Assembly (NCBI GenBank): GCA_038380435.1
Contig: JAWZYU010000006.1
Location: 37,202,501 to 37,266,500 of the forward strand
DNA length: 64,000 bases
Reading direction: 5' to 3'
From: Ryuthela nishihirai
Taxonomy: Eukaryota; Arthropoda; Arachnida; Araneae; Heptathelidae
Made by a program: the position numbers and the translations under genes
Notes under the pieces: generated by a model
The model's input: the letters and a program-made list of their open reading frames with translations, nothing else
Told to the model about the DNA's origin: nothing
The model's database searches: none
Part shown: positions 11,931-23,792 of the stretch, in pieces
Layout of the letters: every line of letters starts with the position of its first letter
How positions within the stretch are numbered: the first letter of the stretch is position 1

Positions 11931-12196
11931 TTATATATTTAACGCGGTAGCGTTAGCGACCTTCTCATTAACATCTGATAATCAAATGCAACGACTGTAA
12001 AACGTTGCATCTCCTTGAGTATAGATGGCGCTGTCTCAGTCACGTCTCAAGAAGAAAAACTTAAAAGGTCATATTCTGAAAATATTCGTTGTCCGACGCG
12101 TGGTGCAATGGTAGCGCACTCTGGCATGAATCTGGAGAGATGCGGGTTCGATTCCCGCCGTGGCGGCGATGAATTTTTTTCAGAATCTATTAATTA
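11750..12196 (+). mobile_element. Retroposed tRNA-like element with a perfect terminal palindrome, 15-bp TSD
   Basis: GGGTTTTATTGTATT occurs at 11735-11749 and again at 12197-12211, bracketing a 447-bp insert. The 3' part (12094-12196) holds a tRNA-like unit: box A-like TGGTGCAATGGTAGCG, stem CTCTGG/CTGGAG, and box B GGTTCGATTCC, then GGCGGCGATGAATTTTTTTC. The 5' part is a perfect palindrome (11749-11930) centred on TCGA, made from the unit's 3' end repeated in inverted orientation. The tRNA loop (GGCATGAATCTGGAGAG) resembles the SINE-C heads at 38 and 53 kb. The long TSD and Pol III boxes indicate LINE-mediated retroposition. Confidence 0.8.
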
Positions 12197-12211
12197 GGGT
12201 TTTATTGTATT

Positions 12212-13136
12212 AAGTGATATTGCAAAAAGGCTGTCTCTGTCTCTTACAGTTTTTCAACTTTTTGTTTTTAGAGTGAAAAATTTTTAGTTTTTTTTTTTTT
12301 ACTATAAATAGTACTAATGAACTATTGGGATTCATATTTTTGGAATCTTCCAGGTTTTAAATTCTGCCATTAGAGGACTCTAAAGTTGGAAAGTACACAA
12401 CGTGAAAGAAATATTATAAATGATTTATTGATGTTAGATGTTTGAAATTTTCATGGTAAAATGAAATGGTCTGGAGCAGGGGTCTGAAACTCAAATTATA
12501 TAGAGGCCAAATCAGTTACTTCTCAAAATATGGTGGACTGCATATTGTTTTTAAACAATAAGCTTCTACAAAGAAGTTGAAAACCACATTTAGTGATTAA
12601 GGTAGTGAATAGATGAAGAATTATTTGGTAACCTCTGTCTATTAAATATATTTGATTGGCATATATTATTCTGCTATGAGAATATTTAAACTCATTTATG
12701 TTTAGAAGGTTAAGGGTAATTTGTTCATAAGAATAAAGTGAGGATCGTATGTTACCATCTGAATTTTTAATATGGTAAATTAAATTTTACTACAACTTCT
12801 CAAAACATATGTCAGAACACCTTCAGTACTTCTAATGAATAATAATATGAAGAAGAGGTACAGTAAACATTCTTTAGGAGGAGAGTTTATAAAATCACTT
12901 TATTATAATGTAGTTTGCTTTTTAGCCAAAAAAAAAAGGAAAATACTTGCTAGGAGAAATTTTCTTACATATGATTTACCCCCACTTCCCATTAGGTACC
13001 TTTACTTTTGGCCTAATGCTGGTTAATATCAGTTGTCATTGACTTCTTATTGAACATGAAATTAACATTAAAGAAACTTGAAATAAGTATTAAACATGAG
13101 AACAGTTTCTTAAAATATCTTCATGTGAACCTGTGT
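12212..13136. other. AT-rich sequence with a possible hAT terminus
   Basis: AGCAGGGGTCTGAAACTCAA near 12475, followed by GAGGCCAAATCAG, resembles a common hAT-type end (CAGGGGTGTCAAACTC). No partner terminus was found. The rest is featureless. Confidence 0.35.
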
Positions 13137-14215
13137 AATACACTGAGTAGCCACTTTATTAAGTACATTTTCCCTTTCTATACAATTGACTGCTCCTTCA
13201 GTGACAACGTCATATTTCATGCCTTCCTATTTAAAGCTGATAGGTAGGTACCTGGATTTATGTGTGCATGTACAATTCAGCATGATAATGGGCCTGATCA
13301 ATTATTTAAATGAATGTGGCATGATAATTGATGTCAGACGTGCAAGCATGAGCATCTCAGAAACAGCAGCCCTGATTGGGTTTAATGCATGACAATGTCT
13401 TGGGTATATTGAGAATAATTCAACACCCAAACAACATCTAGCCAAAGGCAGTCTTTGGTTGATTAGAGATGAGTTACAGTCAGTCAAATAATAGCTGAGT
13501 ACAACAGTGGTAGTGAAAGAGGTATATCAGAACACACAACTCATTGTTCCTTGTCATGGGGTATGGCAGCAAACTAACTGGGTTCCATTCCTGCCAGTGA
13601 AATGCAAGCAACAGCAGTTGCAGTGGGCAATGCAGCATAGACACTAGAGGATCGGAAAAACATTACCTGATCTGATGAATCCCAGTTCTTGCTTTTTCGG
13701 ATTTTTATAAGGACCAGAATATGGTAAAAACTGCATGAGTCCATAGATCCATCCTACCACGAATCAACCTTGCATGCTGATGGTGACAGTATAGTGGCAT
13801 GAAGAGTGTGTTTGCAATACTCATTGGATCTCTAGATACCAGTGAGGTAATGCTTGAATGCCACAAGATATGTGAACATAATTGCCAATCAGGTGTAGCT
13901 CTTTATGGCAGCAGAGTATCCATCTGCAAATGGGTTCTTTCAGCAAAATAATGCTCCATGTCACAAGGCTAGAATCATCCAGAGATAATTCCAGAAACAC
14001 GACAGTGACTTCAGCATTCTGCAGTGGCCTCTTCAGTCACCAAATCTCAATTCAGTTGAACACTTATAGGATGTTCAACAACAATCTATTTGTAGGAGAG
14101 ATCTACTATCAGCCAATTTACAACGCCTATGGGAAGTCTTGGGACATCATCCCTGTGGCATGCTTTCAACACCATTTGAATTGAGTCCATGACCTGAGAA
14201 GCTGACTGTTCTGAG
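13137..14215 (+). pseudogene. Tc1-like transposase pseudogene (first of two adjacent copies)
   Basis: The left end CACTGAGTAGCCACTTTATT (13141) is a typical Tc1-superfamily terminus. Pieces of transposase follow in three frames: ISETAALIGF (helix-turn-helix region), a DE-(S/T)QFLLF-like block near 13670, and QQNNAPCHKARIIQ then LQWPLQSPNLNSVEHL near 13950-14070. The second catalytic Asp is Asn here and stops interrupt the frame, so it is dead. Spacing from that position to the last Glu is 36 residues by my count. The right terminus was not found. Confidence 0.7.
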
Positions 14216-14242
14216 AAGAAAAAAGAGAATTACTTGCAATTA

Positions 14243-15478
14243 CAGGGGTTTATCAAAGTAATGGAAACACCAAAGGCAACTGGAGTACACACAATTCATT
14301 AAATGCATATCACAGGGATGATGTCACCCATGATGTGAGATATATAAAAGGGAGAATTACGATGTCAGCTATCACATAGCAGTACCACAGGTGCAGTTGA
14401 AACAGCCCTTGTGGTGTAATTGTTAACAATGTCAGATCTCAGCAGCCTCCAAAAAGGCATGATCATCGGTGTGCATCTTGCAGGAGCTTCAGTAACCAGA
14501 ATGGCATAAATAGTAGGTATGACATGAGGAATTGTATCGATGATTATGACTACCTATCGAAAAGGACAGGGCATTGCCTCCAAATGTGCAAATTGTGGAT
14601 GTCATACGAAGTTGTCAGATAGGTGAACATTGGCATGGATTGCACAACGGAAGCAAAAGACCACGGCATCACAAATAGCAGCAGAGTTAAACACCAGACG
14701 GAATGATCCCGTTTCCATCATAACAGTTTGTTGGGAACTTCATCATGCCAGTATTTATGGCCATATTGCAATCCACTTTGATTACCAACATCAATGCAAC
14801 AAGACATGTAAGGTGGTGCAAAGGACATAAAAACTGGGATGCTAAAGACTGGTCTGATGAATCGTGTTACACATTGTTTCCCACCACTGGTAGAGTTATG
14901 TCTGGCAAAAACCTGCAGAAGCGTACCACCCCAACTGTTTGGTTCCGACTGTGAAGCATGGAGGTGGATCCCTGATGCTGTAGGATGCCATATCATGGCA
15001 TTCCTTAGGGCCATTAGTTTTTCTGCAGGTCATCTGCAACATACGAATCCATTCTCAGGGACCACCTGCACCCAATGTTGTAGGCATTGTTCCCTAATGA
15101 CTGTCCCTGGTTTAAAGTAGATAATGCATCTGTGCATTGTGCAAAACGTGTCAAATTGTGGTTTGCAGAGCATGAGGATGAGGTACAGCAGCTACCCTGG
15201 CCATCTCAATCTCCAGACCTCAATATTGTTGAACATCTGTGGGAATATCTGGAGCGCAAAGTCAGATCACACTTCCCACCTCCAGCATCACTGGCACAGT
15301 TGGGCCATATTTTACAGGAAGAATGGTCCCACATTCCATATACCATATGTGCATGACTTGTATAAGTCTATTCCATGTCAAATTGTGTCTGTTCTGAATG
15401 CCCGAGATGGGCCTACAGCTTATTAATTAAATGTTCTCCTTAAACAGTAGGTGTTTCCATTATTTTGATAAACCCCTG
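14243..15478 (+). mobile_element. Complete but inactive Tc1-like transposon (1,236 bp)
   Basis: Inverted termini CAGGGGTTTATCAAAGTAAT and, at the other end, ATTATTTTGATAAACCCCTG are flanked by TA at 14241-14242 and 15479-15480. The + strand carries a frameshifted transposase: AWIAQRKQKTTASQIAAELN (HTH), and VDNASVHCAKRVKLW with WPSQSPDLNIVEHLWEYLER. From the Asp of VDN to the Glu of VEH there are 36 residues, fitting DD36E rather than DD34E by my count. Frameshifts near 14850 and 15100 make it a pseudogene. Confidence 0.85.
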
Positions 15479-15480
15479 TA

Positions 15481-16734
15481 GGTAGATGTGCACAATAAAG
15501 GAATCACTCAGTGTATATGCTAGTTTGCTTATAAAGTTCAGTAGTCAAGATTTGTTGAAGAAAAAAATTCAATATATTTTTTATTAATCTCATTGAACTA
15601 TTTTTCGCGATGTAATTCTCACTTTCTGATATGTCAATAAGTCATCAACTGATATATTTATTGTGTGAGTGAAACTGTTTGTAACATCCAAAGCCTGCAT
15701 TTTACCAGGCTGTGAAGGAGAAACATGAAATTCTTATTTAATCATTTGAAGATGCTTGTCGTACATCAGACACCAATACTGTTAATTTGTGATCAGATAA
15801 TTACTACACATGTACTTTACCTGCAATTTTTCTATTACAACACTCTAACCTTCCCACTCTATATCTTCCTCTTTCTTATTTCTCTAAATTCACTGATGTT
15901 ATGATAGAAGCCACTGTATCTAAAACATGCAGCTTATGCTCTGATTTTCCACACTTAGGACATCAATGTTGCACCTTATAAAACTCTACTTGTCACTAAT
16001 CTACAAATACCCCAAAGCAGCATTCATCAGCACTTTATGGAAGTTATTGACAAAAAACACTTTGGTGTAACTGGTGTAGTATGCTCATAAAATTTGGTGG
16101 TAGAAACACTCACCTGATGTTGTTCAGATCAGTTTCAGAATGAACAAAGCAGTGGCAACAAATAACACTGCTTTCTTTTTCTACAACAAACTCCAACATC
16201 AAAAAGACTTGAGCTATTGAATGTAAAATTTGAATGTCATGTATGCTTTCTTATTTGCCTCACAAGTACATGGCATATGTTTCGCACCTCAGAAATCATA
16301 TGGGTGAGATGACTATCATTAATAAATTTCTTGTAAACTGTGTACCTCTGCAGTGTATCAGCAGTATCAGTTACATTTTTCAGCTATTCTAATATCTAGG
16401 TTAAAATATTTCCTCAATTGCATAATGGAAAAAGAAAATGCATAGAGCCTTAAACTGGTAGGATTAGTGCCATCTGCTTCATAGGCATTTAATCCTTACA
16501 GTTTTGAAATTTTTTTCTCTGAAAATGCAACTCAACTTCTGGCTTCATTATGAAACAACGAATGAATAAAATAGTTTACATATTAAAAGAAAAAGCACTT
16601 AATTCTGAACAAAAAATATAAAATTTAAAGGAAAAAATGGTAGTTAAGCATAAAAAAATGCAATTATTTGTAGTGATTTTCAAAAAATGTTTTTTCAGTT
16701 TTCAACACTTAAAGGGTTAATTGTAAAACTCCTG
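15481..16734. other. No gene recognised
   Basis: AT-rich sequence. Near 16450-16495 a short block (AAACTGGTAGGATTAGTGCC) repeats part of the fold-back element that follows. Confidence 0.4.
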
Positions 16735-17345
16735 TGGCTGATCTTCATATGGCTCCCTTCAATGCTTCATGTCTTCACATTATTACCTTGCTTCTGTCAA
16801 CGTTGTTGGTTGCCAGTAAATCTTGATGTTATCCCATGTATTTTTCCTCTTCACTTAGCTATGGGCATTAATCCTACTGGTTTAATTTCATTCCAGTTTA
16901 TTATCAGACTCTTGTATTAATTTCATTCCAGTTATGTTATCAGACTCTTGTGAAAGAACAGTATAAACTCATTATGCAGACTTTACTATTTTTGATTTAC
17001 TCTTTATTAAGAATGCTTGCTACTAAGAGTAGCACTCAGAAGAAGGCCCACCAAAGGCTGAAATACATTTGTGTTTTTAATGATGTATATAGTAAGTGTT
17101 TTTTGTAAAGAGTAAATGAAAAGTATTCGGTCTGTGAAATGAGTTTATACAGTGATCAAAGTTCTATTGCAAGAATCTGATAACATCAGAGTGAAATTAA
17201 ACTGGTAGGATTAGTGCCACCAGCTAAGTGAAGAGGAAAAGTAGCCAATAAGATAACATGAAGACTAACTGGCAACCAACAGCATGGACAGAAGCAAAGG
17301 CAGTGATTTTAAGACATCAGATAGTGAAGGGAGCTATATAAAAGA
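16735..17345. repeat. Fold-back element with long imperfect arms
   Basis: The left arm, about 16735-16980, pairs with the right arm, about 17130-17345. Shared inverted blocks include GTTGGTTGCCAGT, TTTTCCTCTTCACTTAGCT and TATAAACTCATT. The arms flank a 150-bp middle containing an inverted ACTCTTTA/TAAAGAGT pair. The left arm also has a private tandem duplication (TTAATTTCATTCCAGTT at 16880 and 16917). No transposase. Confidence 0.65.
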
Positions 17346-18054
17346 CAGTTGCAGTAGTAGGGACTTGACAACGAAACAGACACAAAGTAGGACAAAAAGG
17401 TTGTATGCACTTCCTCTTTTATTGTAACTTATACAAGCAAGGAAAAATATGGGAACTAGGTATTGAAATAGGATGAAAAAAGTAGATTGATACTGCTGTA
17501 TAGGTACACAGTTTAGAATAGTGTTTTATATTAAAGTTATTCATGACGAGTTTTCAAGCTCCAAACCATATTGCACATTTTTCCCTGCTTAGCAATGCAG
17601 CATAGTAAAATGTTCTTTGCTCTGTTTTCCATTACATGGATTTTTCTTTGCTGCAAAGATTTTGTCAGGCATTAAATTCTAATACTGACTCATTAGCATT
17701 TTTGCATTTCTTTAAACCAATCATCTGAGTTTTCAAAGTTCATTGCATTTTAGTTTTAATTATAGCCCCACTTATTACACAGTTGTCTTTCTGTTTATTG
17801 CTGAAAGCTATTCAAAAAGAACTTCTTGAAGATCACAGTGATCAGCACTGCATAATTTTGTGCTTTCCAAGCTGGTTTCCTGTAGAACAGCAGCTTTCAT
17901 TTTTTTTCTTGGCAATTCAGAATGATGAAGAAGTTCAAAGTGTATTGCCTACTAATTACTCATTCTCCTATTTTTACTTATCTCTGCTAACTACCAACCT
18001 GTCCTTCGTGAGAAAGAGGATACTGATGAGCTGGAAAGATTGCCATCTGCCAGA
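17346..18054. other. No gene recognised
   Basis: A 91-codon + frame at 17783-18058 starts plausibly (LLKAIQKELLEDHSDQHC) but becomes low-complexity. No splice sites or homology support it. Confidence 0.4.
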
Positions 18055-18248
18055 TTAGATATTAAGCCATGGCCCTGTATGTAGGTGAGCTAGCTAGCTA
18101 TACCCTGTGTATGGTTAAGAACACTTGATGGGTGTCTTAATCAAGTCCTCATTTGTGTGCTAACAACTTCCCAGTGCATCCCCTTCCCTAGCCTTTTTTA
18201 AGCCCATGGGATCTTCGTGACTTGAGCATTTAGCCCATTGCATGCTAT
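18055..18248 (+). repeat. SINE-A fragment, 5'-truncated and diverged
   Basis: TTAAGCCATGGCCCTGTATG through GGTTAAGAACACTTGATGG to GCATTTAGCCCATTGCATG. The tail is lost against the SINE-B at 18262. Confidence 0.7.
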
Positions 18249-18261
18249 ATTTACTTAATTA

Positions 18262-18436
18262 TCCCAAGCCATCCCGTGACCAAGTGCTTGGCTACTGATC
18301 TAAGGGACCTGGGTTTGAGCCCTGGAAGTGTTGTTTTTCTGTTGAGGTCTTGCCACCCTCACAGACCTACTATGACTTATAAACTGACAGGCTCCTGTCA
18401 GCCTCTGTGGCAAGTAGCTGCTTGAGGGGGTAATTA
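18262..18436 (+). repeat. SINE-B copy
   Basis: The head CCATCCCGTGACCAAGTGCT, box B GGTTTGAGCCC, body and GCTTGAGGGGGTAATTA end are all recognisable. Confidence 0.85.
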
Positions 18437-18786
18437 TTTTTTTTATCTCAAACTTTGTATTCTAGTCTGAACACCCTTGTTCTTGGCTATTTCTGTAGGT
18501 GGCAGAATGAATGCAACTTCACTTCTTTTTCGGTTTATGAAAATATGCAGTGATAAAAGAACAACTTTGAAGCAGTTGAACCCGATTAGTTGCAGTATGT
18601 AACATAGAAATTGTGGAACTGAATTGATCTTCAACAGAGAGGCTCATATGCAGCCTCAAACTGCAGTTTACCTTTTGATGGGGACTGAGATGGAAAAACC
18701 TTTTCCCCTACACAGTATCAGTGACTTTCAATTCTCCAAACCCATATGGTACACCTCTCTCTCTGCTTAACAATGTTAATTGTTTT

Positions 18787-20372
18787 ACCTGACCTGTGTG
18801 GTCTGTAAATGGTAGCTAGGTAGTCACTGGTCAGGTCTAGCACCTAATGTTCGACCCCGCCTTCTCGTGGTGCAGACCATTAATACCTTTCAAAAGAGAT
18901 ACTCTCTTGTGGAAGTGGAAGGGGAAGGCTGCCAGATTAGTTTGGCCTACTGCTCTGGACAACTCTGGCTGCTTTTCTTTTTTTTTCTATCCTGCTGAGG
19001 AGTGGTCAACCACACAGGGTCCTGTGCTGACCATATAAACCCACTGGACTGGATTGAATTATGGCTCTGAGCTTGATTATGGATCCTGAATTTGCTGCAC
19101 TGGTGGGCTTCTGTGGAGGGAAAATCTTCTGCTGTGTTTTCTGTTTGTTTGTGGGTTGACAGCCCCAAGTGAATAGATTCACAGGATATGTTTATCATCT
19201 GGTGGATAATCCTGAGCAGAGGTAATCTCAGGCACCTGAACTCTTCGCTTCTACTGGCATTGTCAAATTCTACATTTGGGGAAGTCTTCCAGTGTAGATG
19301 GCTTCAGCCTTTAGTGGTGGGGGAACGTGTCTTTGCCCCATGTCTGTGATTAGGGGGCTGTTTGATATTGTCGCCATTTCCTCTCTCAATAAACATAGTT
19401 TCTTTGAACATCCCACTAACCATTTTCTCTCCATATGTAGTTGGAATGTGAGGACTTTGCACAGAGCTTTTTCTCTTGATGTCCTCACACAAGAATTCGC
19501 CTGTTATAATTTAGATATTCTCAGCTTGCAAGAGACCAGATGGGCAGATAAAGGTCAGATTCGTAAAAATAATCTTAAATTTCTCTTTTCAGGGAGGGAC
19601 GATAATAAACATCACCAAGACATTGATGAGATGAACTCTTTCATAAGAGCTGTTGATGAAACTGGTAGTAGAGTAGGTTTGGTTATAAACAGAGAGAAAA
19701 CTAAAATGATGAAAATTGGTCAAGCAAGCTGTGATTCAGTTAATCTGAATGGTTGCAATCTTGAACAGATGTCAAAGTTTAATTATCTTGGGAGCTATGT
19801 AACAGATACTGGTGATGTGCAGCATGAGATTAACAGATGGATAGGGATTGCTGCTGGGACTTTTAAGAATCTATGAAGAGTGTGGAGAAAAAGGCGTAAA
19901 AATTAGACTGTATAATAGTTTGGTTCTTTCTAGGGTTAGTTATGGCAGTGAAACTTGGACACTTTGTAAACAAGATAACAGGAAACTAGATGCTTTCGAT
20001 TCTAGATGCTTATGCAATATCTTGGGCATTAGGTGTTCAGATTTGTAACTAATGATGAGGTTAGGCAAAGGAGTCGGCAACCTCCTTTAAGCAGAATATT
20101 GTGCAGAGAGAGACTCCGTTGGTTTGGTCATGTTGCCCGTTTCGATAATTATAGATTGGCGAATAAGGTTATGAACAGTGTGCCTAAAAGCTTCAGAAAG
20201 AGGGGGAGACCAAGGATGCAGTGGGCAGACAATATCAAACAGGACCTTATTAGAATTGGTGTGCAGTGGCCAGATGCAGCTGATGTAGCTCAGGACAAGA
20301 CTTGCTTGGAGAACTAAATTGCACGGTCTGGTTGGACCTCCGTAGCCCATGGCTACTTGAGGATGAGGATGA
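18787..20372 (+). mobile_element. Internally deleted LINE with endonuclease start and RT C-terminus
   Basis: The 5' region (GGTCTGTAAATGGTAGCTAG onward) matches the 5' ends at 39668 and 47310. An open frame from 19298 contains the APE-type endonuclease start SWNVRTLHR ... LDILSLQETRW. At about 19610 (FSGRDDNKHH) it jumps directly to the reverse transcriptase end: ETGSRVGLVINREKTKMMKI, YGSETWTLCKQDNRKLDAF, RLRWFGHVA and GRPRMQWADN. About half of ORF2, including the catalytic RT core, is deleted. Frameshifts occur near 19875 and 20035. The 3' end has a GAGGATGAGGATGA-type tail. The architecture suggests an RTE/BovB-like LINE. Confidence 0.82.
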
Positions 20373-21425
20373 CCTGGGTGCAAGGGCCACTCTGTAAATG
20401 TTGTGCATATTGGTTGTTTTAGCAACTAAAATTTTTTCAAAGGCAAAATTCTTAGGTCATCTGTGTCAAAGGGGTTTGTATGTTGTAGTCACAGGTGAAA
20501 TGTTAACCACAAAAAAAGTAATTAACACAAATAAAAGTGTTCATAATAGCAAAAACATTAATCTTTGAATAATTTGTCCTAACAGATTTTCCTTTATAAG
20601 GAAATAATGAATGATGAGATGTATGTAATAATGAGAAATGCACATACATTACCCACTACATTAATCAGGGATTAATGTAGTGGATGCATTTCTGACAACA
20701 CCCAATGAAGTGAAATTCACATTCACCTGGAGTTCATGTATTTCAATGAGATAGGGTATGGGCTCAAGTATAAGGCACTCAAATAAATGATTATTAATAA
20801 ATGATTTATTATGATTAAAAGTAAAAGGAATGTAAAAATTAATAAAGAAGAGTTGCTTAAGAATAAATAAGATAAAAATTATATGTGTAAAATATGATGA
20901 AATCACTTGGAACTTGCTTGCTTTAACCATCATACTTCCTTGATGTGATTCTCACTAAAAAATAATTCAGACTCAACTACTTGCCATTTTTTTTCCACAT
21001 GATATACAATATATGTTTGTGACACTCATGAAGTCGTTATATGTTCCTGTAACATTCACGCACTGATTATGCAAAGAAAATGCTTCTTTAGTGACTTCAA
21101 TAGTCAACACTTCCTATTAACTTCCCACTTAAGACAGCAATGTATTATAGGTAAACTACCTGTTTTGTGTCATTTAAGCTGTGTATTAATCCTTTGAATT
21201 TAATCCTTTGAATGAATTTTTTTATAATTTGATGGGAGAAGAACATTATTTTTTTGTACAGGATTATAGGTTCTCTACATTTAACATAGTTAAATTCATA
21301 ATGCATTAACTTTAAAGCTTGTAATGAAGTTCTCAATATATCAAGCTTTCACTGTACTTCTTAAAGCAAGACTACCAAACTTCTAAGCACTAAAAGGCTG
21401 CTGCATATTCTTGGCCTCTATTGAC
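20373..21425. other. AT-rich, no gene recognised; one small hairpin
   Basis: CCACTACATTAATC at 20653-20666 pairs perfectly with 20670-20683 around a 3-nt loop. Otherwise no features could be supported. Confidence 0.5.
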
Positions 21426-21815
21426 TGGGTTGTTTTACCTATGAGTGGCACTTTTTTTTGTACACAATGGGCTAAATGATCAGGTCACAAGGACTCCGAA
21501 GGCCAAAGAAGGTTGGGGGAGGAGACCTACTGTAACATCTGTTGGAAGACTGATGGTAACCTCCCATCAAGGCCATCCAGTATGTTCTTTAACGTGCACA
21601 GGGTATGGCTCTCCTGCACATGCGACCACAACTTAATGTCCCATGCGACTGACAGCAGCCTCTCCAAGCCCATTGGTGTCCCCTACTGACCAATGGACAG
21701 GGCAAAGAGTTTTACAGAGATAAATCTCAATGCTAACCCAGCTGGGACTCAAACCTGGGAATTGCAGATTATGAGCCTGGCATGCTACCAACTGAGCCCC
21801 CCCCCCCCCTGCCCC
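21426..21815 (-). repeat. SINE-A copy, full length
   Basis: Reverse copy from the AAACAACCCA tail to the tRNA head. The head borders a C-run at 21799-21810. Confidence 0.9.
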
Positions 21816-22087
21816 TACACTTATTGGTAGAGGCACTGAACCTGAGGCACCTCCCTATGGGCCATAGTATAGAAATTGAAGTATTTTACTTTTACAACAA
21901 AACATGCACTGTTTCTGCCTTTGTAATGATCAAATATATGAAGAATTTGATTATTCATATATATTTTTTTCATCCATCACCTAAACTTTTGCTCCTCTCT
22001 TCCTCTGGAATTTAGTTTAAGTCAACTCCCCTGAAGAGATTTTCTGGTTGTGGATCTGCAAAACGACAAACTGTTATCACTATACAA

Positions 22088-22262
22088 TTTCACTAATGGC
22101 TGAGTGGTTAGCACTCTTGGTTGCTGATAAAAGGGACCTGACTAAGGTATTGTCTTTCTGCTGGGATCCCTCCATCCTCGCAGACCTTATACTACAGCAT
22201 TTAAATTGGCAGGCTCTTGTCAGAACTCTATGGCAAGCATCTGCTCGAGGGGAGGATTTATT
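22088..22262 (+). repeat. SINE-B copy, diverged
   Basis: TGGCTGAGTGGTTAGCACTC head, AAGGGACCTG, TGGCAGGCTCTTGTCAGA body and GCTCGAGGGGAGGATTTA end. This is an older copy than most. Confidence 0.7.
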
Positions 22263-22506
22263 TGAAATTCCAGTGGTTCAATTCCTTCTGGATAAAACAT
22301 TGTCTCAAGGGAAGAAATATTTGAAATTACTCATTTTTGGTCTGCAATTTCAATAATAGGGATTAAATGCAAAAATTTTAAAATTTCATTGAATTAATTT
22401 CATTGCTCTACTTTAATAATAGAAAGACATATAGATGTACAATTTGCTTCTCCTTTTTTAGTGGTCTTTAAAAGGTTTCTTGCAAAATATGCATAATATA
22501 CATATA

Positions 22507-23790
22507 CGGGAGGCATTCAAAAAGTTCTTGACATGTATCTGCAGAACAAAAACCATCATACTTTACTTCAAAAAACTTACACATCAAAGTACTCCCATCC
22601 AGAATCTATACAAAATTGACAATGTCTATGCCAATTCTGGAACACTTGATGCTACTCCTGTTGTGGAATACTTCACAACTCTGAATGAATGCATTTGGAA
22701 GGTCTTACACCCTTGAAATAGACTTCCCAGCAAGTTCCTTTTTAATTTTTGGAAACTATCAAAAATCACATGATACAAGAACAGGTGAATGTGCAGGATG
22801 AGATAGATGTTTGATTTTTTTCTGCTCCAGATAGGACGTACCTTGCCAGATTTTGTGAGCATTGGCATTGTCATGAAGGAGAACCCTTGACATGCCTGTT
22901 GTTGGATGCTGCTCCTTCATCTCTTTAACCATTTTGATCAAAACAGTTAGTGTAGTATTGACCATTTATAGGCTTTTTTTTCAGGTAAGTTGTCCATGGT
23001 TATCACTCTTTGGGAATTTAAAAAAATTGTGAAAATCCTTAGTCCTTGAGCAAAAGTCTTGTCAGAGGATTTGGGGATGCAGTTCATCTTTTGCATCCCA
23101 AACATAGATGCCAATCTTTCTGGGAGTTGTAATAAAACTGCATCTCATACCTGCGACAATGTCTGTTGACTTTTTCGAGCCACTAGGTTCAGTCATTGCA
23201 GGTATGAGTCAAATTGACTCTAACCCTTTTTTTGTTGGTTTGTGGGGTACCCATTTGGCATGTTTTAGAACTTTAAATGTTGATGAATAATTGTTTACAC
23301 ACTCCCAATTGATACACTGACATCTAAACTTATTCCCTGAATGTTTATATGTGAGTTTTACTTAATGAGTTCACGAATAGCAGTGATGGTTCTCTCATTC
23401 ACTACTTCCTATTCTAGGAAGGTCTTCGAAGCTCTGCCACCCTTCTCTAAATTAGTGCATCCATCCCATAATAGGGCCATATGAACAGGCATGATTGCCC
23501 TATATCTGTGATAATCAGCATGGATTTTTTTTCATGTCATCTCCAAATTGCATACTTGTGAAAATGTAAAATCTTTGTCCAGCTTTAGTAGGCTCCATAG
23601 CAACAAATAAAAAGATTTCGCAGACCAAACTTCAAGCTGTGCCAGTGAAGAGAGAAATGATGGTAGGCCTCTGTTTTTAACACCTAATAACAAGTTTAGG
23701 CAAGCTTTCAAGCATGTTGTAGCTTGTTAACTTTGGAGGAACAAGTGCAATTCTAATGGAACATGTCAAGAACTTTTTGAATGCCTTCCA
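22507..23790 (-). mobile_element. Mariner (DD34D) transposon, inactive, 1,284 bp
   Basis: The ends share a terminal inverted repeat of roughly 28 bp (GGCATTCAAAAAGTTCTTGA in both), next to TA on each side (22505-22506, 23791-23792). The reverse strand holds a decayed transposase. The segment at 22965-22759 reads SRVLLHDNANAHKIWQ then HPAHSPVLVSCDF, with 34 residues between the Asp of HDN and the Asp of CDF, the mariner DD34D spacing. N-terminal text near 23400-23650 is broken by stops. The size matches a full-length mariner. Confidence 0.82.
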
Positions 23791-23792
23791 TA

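Noticed and set aside
17783..18058. A possible additional exon of THAP gene A
   Set aside because: There is no good acceptor in phase 1, the sequence turns into Phe/Tyr-rich low complexity, and it has no counterpart among the gene B exons.
19298..19876. The 192-codon frame as a host endonuclease-like gene
   Set aside because: The same frame recurs at 46524 in another LINE copy, and it jumps from endonuclease to RT C-terminal motifs. It is a deleted retrotransposon.
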